DNA of 64,000 nt from Siphonodentalium dalli (taxonomy: Eukaryota; Mollusca; Scaphopoda; Gadilida; Siphonodentaliidae), in assembly GCA_032622095.1 (NCBI GenBank), contig CP136069.1, forward strand, positions 123,372,126 through 123,436,125, in the 5' to 3' direction. The notes beneath the pieces were generated by a model. It saw only the letters and a program-made list of their open reading frames with translations, was not told where the DNA came from and did not search any database. This document shows, in pieces, positions 51,516-63,055 of this stretch (position 1 is the first letter of the stretch; every line of letters begins with the position of its first letter). A program made the translations under genes and the position numbers.

Positions 51516-52535
51516 GAACGCAACTGAAGTCAGCATTGGGTTATAAAGTTACTTGGCATGGAATAACCTGGACCAGATCCGTAGTGCATCTATAGACTAT
51601 AACCAGAATTGGTTCCTGCACTGAAATATCTAAAAATAGTAACATACAGAAAAGATTCTATAAAATTCGAATCACTGTCAGTGTCACCACAGTCCTAGGA
51701 ATCACTGTCCATGTAATATTAAATTTGATTAAAATATAACAAATAGATCTAGATATATTACCTCTACTATACAAATATAAGGTACATTTGGGCAACATCA
51801 GATTTTGTTATTATGTGAACCATCATCTCATTGGCTGAAGACCACCCCCTGTGCTCTATCACTAAAACAAACAATTGGATTTTTCGTTCGAAAAAAATGC
51901 ATTTATCTCCCCACAATTGACATGTGACAATTAAGTTAATTGTTCTTAATGCGCTCGTTGGGTCATATCAACTCTACCTGGTCTGAGTTGTACATAAATC
52001 GTGATTTTCCATCCAAATATCAGCATAAATTCACATTTATTGAATTGTTGAAAATCATTTTTAATGACGCACAGCAACTTCCGGTAGTGTCTCTCTTCAG
52101 TTCCTTATTACAATTACTTATTTAAAATTTGCAGCCAATCCCAGTACAAGTTGGGTCAAAATCTCAAAAGTGACAATTTTCATGTAACACCCCTAATCAT
52201 TGGTAGAAAATTAAAACAGTGCTTAGCTGTGGTTATATTTCTATTTTTATTGATAGCTGAGGTTACATTGAGATTTTAACATGCACGCGTTTTATTATAA
52301 TCATTATATTATTCTTGCTCCAGCCTTCCAAACATTGCAATACCTGTAAAAATGCCATGTAACAGATGGGATTTCCAAACTTTGAGTATAATTTCTTTAA
52401 AAACTACCAAATGTAATTGATATAATTTTCTCTAAAAAGTATACATAAAACTAGAATTATTCTGAACGTGTAATTATATCCAGTATGTAAAAGGTGTTTC
52501 TGAATTTCAGCTGTTTCTGCGTGTAACACTTTTTA
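51516..52535. other. Unrecognised sequence
   Basis: A short segment at 51670-51730 (CACAGTCCTAGGAATCACTG) resembles 60265-60320. An inverted match TGGGTCAAAATCTCAAAAGT (52153) has a partner at about 54150, which may mark the outer ends of island B. Confidence 0.4.
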
Positions 52536-53984
52536 TGTCATTCCTGTTACCATATAACAAAAACTGCAGTTAGCAGTTATGAGGATGCGGACATAGATGG
52601 CTATTTGAGCCTAAGTGATAGGACATGTGATGGCAATGTATGTGAAAGTAAACATGTATGCATTTAAGAAGCTGTTTTTCGATGCTGAAGCGATTAAGTT
52701 GTTACTTTTAGGGAGTATGTTAATTCGGTGTCATTCCTGTTACCACGATATAGCTAGAAAATATAATTAAATCAGTATCCGCTTTATTTTTTTAGTTTAC
52801 TTTACAAAAGTTCTATAAAACTAAAATAAAATGGATTTATCTCTCTGGTTATTTCAAACTGAAAAATCTCATCAAAAATAAAAATGTCATTCCTGTTGCT
52901 GTCATCCCTGTTACTTGAACTAATAAAAAGTAACAGATATGACTAATAGTAACAGGAATGACAAACATATATCAGTTGATAGGATTTCTAAAATAAGAAC
53001 AGCAAACATTATCAAACCTGTATTTTCTGTTGTGGTGTGTACACAATTTACGTTGTCAGGTAGGATATCTGTGTTGGGTTGCAATCTTGGGATTGGGTGT
53101 TGCCCGAGTTTTCGTACCTACATTATATCTTGCAGGTGGGTTAATATGGGGTAGGGAAGGGTGGCATTGCGAACGGACCTCGTGATATTGATGCAAGTTC
53201 ATTCAACATTAATTTTCATAACTTCAGAACATTTAGCTGGACAAGTGGGCTACTAGTATTATATTTGTCTAAGGTTGGATGGATAGCCAAAGTTAAATAT
53301 GTTCAAGGAACGGTTTGGGTGCTGTGCACATTACTTGGACTGAATAAGTGGGTGCATTGGTAAGATTGGTTGTGTTAAATGGATAGGACACAAAATCTTG
53401 CTTGCACCTATCACCACTACATGTAGCATATTGTCATTGGAAACAAAATTTCGCCATCAATCTTCATCAGCATATTTGTTATTTATGGTGTAATGGAATT
53501 AATTCTGCTATTCTTGCTGTAGTGTAATGCTAGCTGCTTAGAATATATTAAACATACAGATACTGATATCTAGAGTGTCATTACTGTTACCGTTGTGTCA
53601 TTCATGTTACCGGTAAGTCATTCCTGTTACCATGTACATGTACATATAGTTTTGCAAAAAATATCTACAAAAATAGTTCAAAAACAATACTGATCATGTT
53701 GTTTAGTCTGGACACAGCAAACATTCTAACATATCATTAATAAATGAGGTATCATTTTTTTAGAAACTACAGGAGGAAGCAAGCAATATTTTTTGGGGTT
53801 TTACATGGAATGAGCATTAGAATGATGTAAAAGTTATTTATATGTTGGGATATTCCATTGTATGCTTTATATTATGTTTGGGTAATTTTGTTTATGCAGT
53901 GGTCATAATATGGGCTTCAATCTGCTTCAATAGTATGTATTTGATAGTTAACTGGATCTATTTTTGTTAGTAACAGGAATGACA
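52536..53984. repeat. Island B: iterated word GTAACAGGAATGACA, both orientations
   Basis: Inverted copies (TGTCATTCCTGTTA and variants) lie at 52536, 52729, 52885, 52900, 53576, 53596 and 53616. Plus-strand copies lie at 52931, 52950 and 53971. Spacing ranges from 1 bp to over 600 bp. No coding region is recognised inside. Confidence 0.75.
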
Positions 53985-54826
53985 AGCAGAAAAGCATCAA
54001 AGAGAAACAATGCGTTGCTATGGCAACGGGATCTTGAATCCAGCTCTGCTGAGACATGTAGGATGTCCCCTGTGGACTCACCTTCCATATTAAATGAATA
54101 AACACTCTCCCTATGAATGTTCTAAATTTCACAAAATGGAACCCCAAAATGTGCACTTTTGAGATTTTGACCCAGTTATCTCCCATTTCCTCTCTTGGGA
54201 TGCAGAGCTAACCGGGAGCTTGAAATATAAAATTTGCTTTCACATCTCAAGGTATCAACCACCCCTAGGGCCCTACTTGAAAATATATAGATATCACTGG
54301 GGCTCAACGATTCCTCGAGGATCGGATCTAACAGGTTCAAAATCGGATCTAACAGGACTTTGATTCCGACTCAAACAAGATTTTAATGCCAAAATGGCGG
54401 CTTTTGTATGAAAATTGACAACAAATCTCTGAAAATGGTAAGTATGAGCACTATATTGCCTATTGGCCTGGCATATAATTAGTGAAATTCGATTGTAGTA
54501 TCCCGAAGAACCTGTATATGACGTCTGGCAAAGATCTATGCTATTTATGCGCCTTAATTACGCTGAGATCAGTAAAAATCGATGGGGAAAAACATAGCAC
54601 CGAGGTTCAAGTCATATTGTTGAATGGGTATAAATATGTATGGTAATAAAGTCCTATGCATAATGTGTTATTGCTGTTCGAGTGCATATTGAAACAATGA
54701 AAGTGTCAATGACACTGTAGCTCAACTTGGAAAGGGAATAATTTAATGTATTACAGTCAATGGAGCGATTAGGAATGTGGAGAGTTGAATGTCTAATACT
54801 AGTTTTTTATAGACATGAAGAGAAAA

Positions 54827-56182
54827 GTAAAATCCAAGATGGCTGCTGGCGGCCACGTTTTCGGCCGAATGACCCCAAAATGAGTCGTTCCCATCTACAT
54901 GTCATCGTTAACATCCATGACAAATTTTATGACGATCAGACTAAAGGTACGACCTGTAGCCCATGCTAAAGAATTTAGTCATACAAAGAGTAAAATCCAA
55001 GATGGCTGCTGGCGGCCATGTTTTTTGGCCAAATGACCCCAAAATTACTCGTTCCCATCTACATGTCAATATTAACATCCATGACAAATTTCATGATGAT
55101 CAGACGAACAGTACGACCTGTGGCCCATGCTAATGGATTAAATTTTGAAATCCAAGATGGCCACGTTTTTTGTCGAATGACCCCAAAATGACTCGTTCCC
55201 ATTTACATTCCAATTTCAACAGCCATGACAAATTTTATGATGATCAGACTAAAGGTACGACCTGTAGCCCGTGCTAAAGGATTTAGTCATACAAAGAGTA
55301 AAATCCAAGATGGCTGCTGGCGGCCATGTTTTTTGGCCGAATGACCCCAAAATGACTCGTTCCCATCAACATGTCATTATTAACATTCATGACAAATTTT
55401 ATGATGATCAGACTAAAAGTACGACCTGTAGCCCGTGCTAAATGATTTAGTCATACAAAGAGTAAAATCCAAGATGGCTGCTGGCGGCCATGTTTTTCGG
55501 CCGAATGACCCCAAAATGACTTGTTCCCATCTACATGTCATTGTTAACATCCATGACAAATTTTATGATGATCAGACTAAAGGTACGACCTGTAGCCCGT
55601 GCTAAAGGATTTAGTCATACAAAGAGTAAAATCCAAGATGGCTGCTGGCGGCCATGTTTTTTGCCCGAATGACCCCAAAAAGACTCGTTCCCATCTACAT
55701 GTCATTGTTAACATCCATGACAAATTTTATGATGATCTGACCAAAGGTACGACCTGTAGCCCGTGTCAAAGGATTTAGTCATGCAAAGAGTAAATCTAAG
55801 ATGGCTGCCGGCGGCCATGTTTTTTGGCCAAATGACCCCAAAATTACTCGTTCCCATCTACATGTCAATATTAACATCCATGACAAATTTCATGACAATA
55901 AGACGAACGGTACGGCCTGTAGCCCGTGCTAATGGATTGAATTTTGAAATCAAAGATGGCCACTGGCGGCCATGTTTTTTTTCCGAATGACCCCAAAATG
56001 ACTCGTTCCCATCTACATGTCAATGTCAACATCCATGATAAATTTCATAATAATCGGACCAAAGGTACAAACTGTAGCCAGTGCTAAAGGAAATTGTTGA
56101 CGCATCACGCACACACGGACGACGGATACCAAGCCATGGCAATAGCTCAAACTTTACAAAGTAAAAGTTGAGCTAAAAATGA
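54827..56182 (+). repeat. Eight tandem ~160-bp units
   Basis: Units begin at about 54827, 54990, 55150, 55300, 55465, 55626, 55786 and 55946. Each has AAATCCAAGATGGCTGCTGG, GAATGACCCCAAAATGAC and CGACCTGTAGCCCGTGCTAA. The array closes with CACACGGACGACGG and CCATGGCAATAGCTC, then AAGTTGAGCTAAAAAT, the same tail as at 41215. Confidence 0.9.
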
Positions 56183-56643
56183 ATTAAATTAGTCGTGAGT
56201 TTTTGTTTTAAACACTAATTTTAAAAGTATAACATCGGCTCCGACCCTAATTTTGATATATTCCGACCCCAATCTGTAGAAATTGATCGGCTCCGACTAA
56301 CACACATTAGTCAATTCTTTTTCTGGAAATTGTTGAAATGTCTCATTGGCCATGGGTGTCAGATTCTTGCCGTTTTCATTTAAAATAACCCATTTTCTGG
56401 TCGCTAGAATACCTGACACTATAAATTGTGTTTTTGATCACATTTATCTTTAAGATAGTGTGTTCATAACTTGGAAGATCTGATATTTTTGTGGCTGGCC
56501 ACATAATCTAAGGATATCTAATGATACCATTGTACATATGCGTGCCATTCATGCTATCATAGGTGGTGATTAACGAACACTTGCCTATCTTCTGTTGGGT
56601 GGTAGACATGCCCAAATAAGAGTGCTTTTACCTAATAATATAG

Positions 56644-57814
56644 TCAGTTTAAAATGTAAAATAAACCACACGAAAATGTCAGAAGTAATTTTAACCGGGG
56701 TATATATGCTGCACCACAACATTGATTTTGGTAAAAACTTATACTATTAATATATTCCGTGGTATTTGTGATAAATGTACATCTTATTAACTTCATAAAC
56801 AATCCGATTCTTTGTTTTGTATTGAATGTGCGGGAACACATGTGGCACAACTTTACGGAAACTTCAGAATCTCCTGATACACACGCTGATTTGGATGGTT
56901 CTTCGTGACGCTTTAAATGGCGTGTGTAGTTAGACTTATATTTTGTGGAATAGGTACAAATTCCACACTGGTGCATTTCACTTTGTTTGGTAACTGGGGT
57001 AGAGGCAGCAATCGGGACCGGGTTTGAAGAAATGTCAGTCTCAATTTCTTCACATTCAGCCGCATCCAATGACACGGAAAAGTCCAACAAAAGCAAGGAA
57101 TGCTCGAAAGTTATTAGAGATCCTGTAACGCCTGGATATATTCTGAAAGTATAAATGTATAAATAATTCAGTTTACATGTAACAATATATAGTAAATACA
57201 GGCATATGCGTGTTGTGCAGAATTTTAATTAAAATTGGTCATTGCTTTTATTGGACCCCCCAAATTGACTTCTATATTTATGTTCATGACATATCAATTG
57301 GTATGTAGGCACACATTTTCCCGAGTATTTTGACAACAGGTTATATAAGATCACGTATGCTATTGCGTATAGTCATAATTATACTGCACTGTGGTATTGG
57401 GGTCGTAAACATAGTGCGAACGTATCTGGTGATCATGTAAGGGTCGGAGTATTTGGAAGCTGTTAGATCCTGATCCGAACCACCAAATCACTGATGAGTC
57501 GGAGTATTTTTTGTCATATTTCTTATACATCGTAATTACTGGGTCAATAACTAAAATTATGGCTTATTTTGATATGTGATAAACACTAAATTAATTCAGA
57601 ACCCATTATGTGCGATTTGACATATACAAAGGTTAATAACAAGTCGGGAGATGCACGTTAAATTATCAATGGGAAATGCATACAAAAAAGCACGTGCTCG
57701 AGTTTGAAGTCAAACAACCATTTACACCTTTGTTTCGGGTCATTGTCATTGATTGTGTCATATCCTGAACCAAGATACATTGAAGTATACACGTTATAAC
57801 TCACCTTTCTGTCA
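56644..57814 (-). CDS. Transposon-carried two-exon C2H2 zinc-finger protein
   Basis: Exon 1 starts at the ATG at 57814 (MTE plus two bases) and ends with donor GTGAGT at 57804. Exon 2 begins at 57142 after CTTTCAG, completes Arg in frame and reads IYPGVTGSLITFEHS and on. It contains one clear C2H2 finger (CGICTYSTKYKSNYTRHLKRH; Cys-x2-Cys-x12-His-x3-His) and a second, incomplete one (CHMCSRTF). The frame runs to a stop at 56644. Lying inside the TIRs of 54295-57947, close to the right end, it probably belongs to the element, perhaps as a DNA-binding factor. No catalytic domain is visible, so mobility would need help in trans. I do not recognise the family. Confidence 0.6.
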
Positions 57815-57947
57815 TTCTTCTTCTTCTTTTGCGGGTTAAAAACTTCTGGAAAATTTGAAAAGTCGGAATGGGGTCGGAGCCGATCAAATTGGGGCCGGAG
57901 TAAAAATCTGTTAGATCCGATCCTCGAGGAATCGTTGAGCCCCAGTG

Positions 57948-58287
57948 GATATATTAGTTTGAGATGGTCATTTCTACATTTCTCTAGTAATGAGAATGAG
58001 TTAAAATGTGCACTTAGTCAGTCCTTCGAATTTGGAAAACGTAGGTGCGCGATATATCGCTCGGAGCTTTTGGAATTTGCGCGCGCCTTTTTTGCGGGAG
58101 CACAATTCAAATTAACATGGATGAAATGATTACTGAATAAAGACAAACACAATTATAATGATACACACGTGTAATTCCAAGTGTACCTTTGGCAACTTAA
58201 AGTGAAAACAGAAATAAAAACATATGTTTATATTGTAGTACAATATCTAGTCCACAATAATCCGATTATCTGGCAATCCAGGTGAAT
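57948..58287. other. No gene seen
   Basis: Flank of the TIR element, CpG-rich around 58030-58100 (GTGCGCGATATATCGC). No promoter could be assigned. Confidence 0.3.
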
Positions 58288-58767
58288 CTAATCACGGTAA
58301 TGAGTCCATTCCGCGTCGTTACCGCAATCAGATTCACCGGAATCCGACGAATCAACCGGGGCTCTCTTTCGTTTTGATAGAGTCGGTATTTGAGGAGGCT
58401 CCAATGTCCATTTTTCGCTTTCTCCGAGTCAAGAGATACTGGCTTCGAAGTATAGCTTCGAAGTATAGTTAAACTTAAAACCTAATCTATGGCAATAATA
58501 TTCAAATGAATCGGCGAATCCCGCATGCCGAAACATCAAACAAGGCTGCCAAAGAATTGACACTTTTTTGCGGGAACTCGCACGTGCAGCACTTGTGACG
58601 AGGTGTACCCCAATCATTGAGTGAGAAAGACGCCGGCGGCCGCTTTGATCTTTGTTATTATGTTCGTAATCAACGTCATCGCTACTGAGAAAGATACACA
58701 GTGAATAGTCTTGTCGGCGTTTAACCATTGATGTGCTGTTTGTTAAAATCTCGTTCACTGGCTGCAA
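58288..58767 (-). pseudogene. Coding-like fragment with one internal stop
   Basis: One frame runs from SILWQPCLMFRHAGF through KLYFEASIS, a TGA stop (58429-58431), then straight on as EPPQIPTLSKRKRAPVDSSD and DAEWTHYRD to a TAG at 58288. The basic patch followed by acidic Ser/Asp residues looks like a real protein C-terminus. A second open frame lies just upstream (58824-59084, PSGANSVEFFTILEKHI). I do not recognise the protein. A decayed transposon gene is the likeliest explanation. Confidence 0.35.
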
Positions 58768-59285
58768 ATTCCGACGCGCACATTTAAATTTTTCGGCGTG
58801 CGCATTTAATAACTCGCTGGTTTTTAGATCCGCGCCTCAAAATCGAAGGACTGCTTAGTAGTGTACAGCAGAGCCAGTTTTACCACACCCGACGTCTGTT
58901 TACTCACATCCGTAATCCCTTTTATTCGGATTATCACCGGGTGCGAATAAGTAAAAATGGTATTTATAGAATGGATATGTTTTTCCAAAATCGTAAAGAA
59001 TTCCACCGAGTTTGCACCTGAAGGAATATTCGAGTAACTAACAGCTATTTTCTCGTAAGTGGGTAACCGTAAAGATACTAACAATCTGAATACACCATCG
59101 TTTCAAGAAAAAAATTTGGAATATTATGATACAAACTCAGAATTCGCGAATGTTTGTGTGGCATAAAAATTTGTACTCTGTAATTTCTTGCAAATCATCT
59201 GCCAATGAAAATGCAGTATACAAACTTTTTACTTTCCAAACTGTTCTTTATATAACTATAATAACTAAATATAAAATATTTTTTT

Positions 59286-60024
59286 GTGTGAAAACTTACT
59301 ACGGTGGTCGATGTCAGTAAATATTCTGGGGACTATTTTCTGCAAATGCATTCATTAACTAACTTATAAAATAAAGATCAAATTCATCCCAAACACTCGT
59401 TTACTTCTTCCCGATGCTAAACCGGTAGGGGGCGTTAGAATGGTGTACCTATATCAAGCATTTAGAATTACATACCACCAGTGGTTTGTGAGCGATACTG
59501 GTAACTATTCATAACTGTATATACAGATATTAATTGTGCGGCATATTGCAAATGTATGGCACAACATACATGCAGGGACAACTGAAATGAAAATGCGACT
59601 TATATAATTTCTGAAGTATTTCAAACATGAAGTCCTGGTCGTTAGCGAGTCAGAACTATTCAATCTGTTTTGGCGGGAAAATATATAATGTGTGAAAACT
59701 TACTAAACATAACATTGGTATTTGTATTTTCGCGATTCGACATACAAGTATGCGTTTCCGTATTTTTGGAGAGAATCAGCTCAAGCAGTGAGTGGAACTC
59801 GCTCGGTTAAACTCTGGCTAGAGATGTTCCCCTTTTTACCTGTTTTAACGCACCAACCAAACTGCGTTTTAGCAGCATCATATTGATACTTCCGGGAATG
59901 ATTAAGATGTTCCATCTTCGGTGATAAATATTGTATTTAATGTATTTTTCAAGGTATTCCGCATTGCATAAGAGAGTTATTAACCGTTATGACCGACATC
60001 GACCGCCGTAGTAAGTTTTCACAC
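59286..60024. repeat. 739-bp segment with inverted ends that each look like exon plus donor
   Basis: GTGTGAAAACTTACTACGG then TGGTCGATGTC at the left pairs with the complement at 59994-60024. A third, partial copy (TGTGTGAAAACTTACTA) lies at 59685. Each end contains GTAAGT following ACCGACATCGACC-type sequence. Confidence 0.65.
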
Positions 60025-60224
60025 ATAATCACCATCGCCGTGCCGACAAAAGGCAACACTTTGTCAGAACACAAGCGACAATTTTGATTTGGTTGAGGGT
60101 GGCCGGAGAATAGGGTAGCCTAATTTTGATGCGCAAATTAGCGCTTCTAGTTTATTATCGAAAAACAGCCGGTTTGAGAGTATAATAATATATAGCTGAA
60201 TACAGCTAGGTTAGCTGAATACAG
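60025..60224. other. No gene seen
   Basis: Ends with a small palindromic TAGCTGAATACAGCTA repeat at 60193-60240. Confidence 0.4.
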
Positions 60225-60680
60225 CTATTGTAGCTGTATTCTCACATTTGCCAGACCTGGTGACACCACACTGTCCACAGTCCCTAGGAATCACTGTTAC
60301 TGTGTTAGTTGAATAAAATATTATTTAGGCCAAAGAAAAAAGATAGTGTGTTTCCGATAACGCAGTGAAAAAAATTAGGGTAGGTAGGTCAGGGTAGGTA
60401 GGGAATTTTTATTTTTATATTTTGATATTTTTTATCCAGCTGCAGAAATATTGAATTACCTCAACCGAAAATGACATAAAATGCCAACTTGTGTTGTGGG
60501 GAAAGTATTACTTGATAAACACAGCACTAGGAAATATAGATTAAGATTGATGAAAGATCAAACTTACTTCATTGTAGCTGTATTCTCACATTTGCCAGAC
60601 CTGGTCACTGACTTTGAAATTGAATTTGAATCAGACGAATCGATTCGCAATCGCAGGGCCCTAGTAATAGTATAGTAGTA
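60225..60680 (+). repeat. Duplicated acceptor-like segment and short open frame
   Basis: TGTAGCTGTATTCTCACATT then TGCCAGACCTGGT occurs at about 60227 and again at 60572. The second copy opens into an acidic 30-residue frame (DFEIEFESDESI) ending at a TAG at 60673-60675. Between them lies a G-rich GGGTAGGTAGG repeat (60377-60403). Confidence 0.5.
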
Positions 60681-61437
60681 TTGTACTATTGAGTAGTAAA
60701 GTAGTAAGTTAACATTATTCTACGAGTTTATATTATAATTATAAATTAGGAACTCCCAAACTTACATTTTTCAAAAGTATGTGCCAATAATTCAACAAAT
60801 TATCTGGAATATTGTACAATTCGAGCTGACGTTCTGTTTACAGTGGCGACGGGTAAAAAAATCCGGAAATTGTGGGGATATAGAAAATATAAGATAAGGA
60901 ATTAAGAATCTGGTTTGGTGGAACGAGACAATCTGTTCCATGTCTGTTTCATGTCGTTTAGTTCTCGAAATTAAATAATCATCTTCCACACAAACTAGAC
61001 GTAGCAAAACAACTCACATAGCATCTTCTAAATTTGTGGTTTAATTACGGCACTTTGCAATATTATTCAAATTGGATTGTGTTCATCCGACTCTTTGTTC
61101 GGATTTGTAAGATTTTCTTTGTGTAGATGCTTCCGTTTTTGGGGAAAATTTATACACGTGAAAATTAAAGTGCTGTGAAATCGTTGTTTTCGTTCAAGTG
61201 TGTGTAGTTTACAATTTCTAATTATCTTTATTGAGTTATTGCATTTTCATGGCTTATAAAATATAATTTTGGTTGCAACATCTGAGAATTACGGAAGCAT
61301 CCATGATGGACAGATGGAGCCGCCACCTGCATAACAAATTTAATTCCACGCCTACGGCCTAGGCTAGATAATGTAGATTATAGATAGTACTAGTAGGCCT
61401 ACTAGTACTAGTAGTAGATCGCCGGGCTTGTATACGT
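60681..61437. other. No gene seen
   Basis: A small palindrome ACTAGTAGGCCTACTAGT lies at 61390-61407. Nothing else recognised. Confidence 0.4.
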
Positions 61438-61705
61438 TGACAATCGGCGTAGTATCGTCATACGTACGCCGATCATCGCCATACTTATGGCGACCATCAA
61501 CATTTCTGCCAACCATCGGTGTAGTTACGTCGACCTAGCAGCGTGTTACAATTATTAATGATCATCGGCATATTTTCTAATGCCGATCACCAATTATCTG
61601 CGTAATTATGCTTACTTATATAAATGCCGACCATCAATCATCGCTGCACTAATGCCAGCCATCGACATAGTTATACCGATGTTGGGTGTACTTATGCCCT
61701 ATATC
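61438..61705. repeat. Degenerate ~30-bp tandem repeat
   Basis: Variants of ATCGGCATAGTTATGCCGACC recur from about 61441 to 61700. The unit is itself palindromic. Open frames here are by-products. Confidence 0.65.
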
Positions 61706-61799
61706 GGCATAACCACGTTATGGAATAGTATTTATGTCACTCCAGATGCGCATGTAAATCACCCGAAGCGCGAGTGTATCAACCGACGAAAAGCAAAAA

Positions 61800-61970
61800 A
61801 AGTTTTAATGCATGTGTAAATTCTAACCCGCGGCAATCACTGATAGCGAGTTATTTGGAGCCCACACGTAATCTGCCAGGCGAAGCACAACCACCGAAAT
61901 CGAAATTAGTACAGATGTACACGCATACTGTCAGGCGAAATAACTGCCGGAATAGAGATAACAAAATGAA
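61800..61970 (+). repeat. Left direct repeat, partner at 62775-62935
   Basis: GCATGTGTAA.TTCTAA, CGCGGCAATC.CTGA, CACACGTAATCTG and CACGCATACTGTCA occur in the same order in both copies, about 970 bp apart. Confidence 0.75.
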
Positions 61971-61999
61971 ATTATGTTTGTTATTTTGATTCTGGCACT

Positions 62000-62774
62000 T
62001 TGTTCGTTTCACTAAATCAGCATGAACACAGATTGAACTAGAGGTGTGACAGTCCCAATGGGTCTAAGGATACCCCGTGTCAGTAAACATTAAGTTAAAA
62101 TATTAAAATAACAGATTCCCATTCAGGTGCACAACCCTAACCCCTACTAATATCCCTAATCCTAAACCTATTGACCGAAAAATGTAAGAATAAAAGCTCT
62201 GACAAAATTATGCATGTTGCGAAAAATTTCTGTCGAAAAAGGGGAATAACTCCACAAAAAAAAAAGTTGGACAGACATCATAATCAAGGTGCCCAGGTTC
62301 CCATGGTACTAAATATTTGGGCCAAGTTTTAAAAAAATTGACCTAAAAATGTAGGAATAAAAGCTCGGACAAAATTATATGATGTGAAAAAGGGGGATAA
62401 CTCCACCAAAAAAGTCGGACACATCATAACCGCAGGTGCACAGATTCCCATGGTATTAAATATCTGTGCCAAATTAAAAAAAAATTACCTAAAAATGTAG
62501 AAATAAAAGCTCGGACAAAATTATACATGTTGCAAAAATTTTGAAAGTTGAAAAAGGGGGATAACTCCACCAAAAAAAGTCTGACAGATGTCATAATCGC
62601 AGGTGCTCAGGTTCCCATGGTGGTTGATGTCTGTGCCAAGTTTCACGGAAAATGATTAAATAACGACTGAGAAAAACTCCAGTCATATTTGTGTCCACAG
62701 ACGGATGGACAGACGGACAAGCTGATTCCAGTATACCCCCCCCCCCCCCACAACTTCGTTGCGGGGGGTATAAA
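62000..62774 (+). repeat. Three tandem ~150-bp units with GGACAGACGGAC tail
   Basis: Units share AATAAAAGCTC.GACAAAATTAT, GGGGATAACTCCAC, and CAGGTTCCCATGGT (about 62180, 62345 and 62495). The block ends CAGACGGATGGACAGACGG, then a poly-C run and a CAACTTCGTTGCGGGGGGTA foldback (62735-62772). Confidence 0.8.
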
Positions 62775-62935
62775 AATGTCGAACGCATGTGTAAGTTCTA
62801 ATGCGCGGCAATCGCTGACAGCAAAATTAGTTGGAATGCACACGTAATCTGTTAGGTAAAGTAACCGCCAAAATCAAACTTACTGCACACGCATACTGTC
62901 ATGCAAAATAACCAGTGGAATCGAAATTAAAAAAA
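62775..62935 (+). repeat. Right direct repeat, partner of 61800-61970
   Basis: A diverged second copy directly after the tandem block. Confidence 0.75.
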
Positions 62936-63055
62936 ATTGCATATTTCGCTTTCGGTCGTTGTTTTGGCTGAAAACATGAATTACATGTTATCATAGATTT
63001 GTGAGCAGAGTCCTGCCCTACCTTTTACATTAGGGGTTATGAGAGTAATATATAG

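Larger units (their letters stand above)
54295..57947. mobile_element. 3.65 kb TIR element carrying a zinc-finger gene and a tandem array
   Basis: CACTGGGGCTCAACGATTCC, continuing through CTCGAGGATCGGATCTAACAG, forms the left end. The right end is its complement (57910-57947). GATAT flanks both sides. The sequence CACTGGGGCTCAACG is hAT-like, but a 5-bp duplication leaves the superfamily open. Subterminal TCGGATCTAACAG and GGCTCCGA repeats are present. It contains eight ~160-bp units and a minus-strand two-exon gene. Confidence 0.85.

Noticed and set aside
54760-55990. Open frames in the 160-bp tandem units as a repeated protein
   Set aside because: The unit length is not a multiple of three throughout, frames do not run across unit borders, and indels differ between units.
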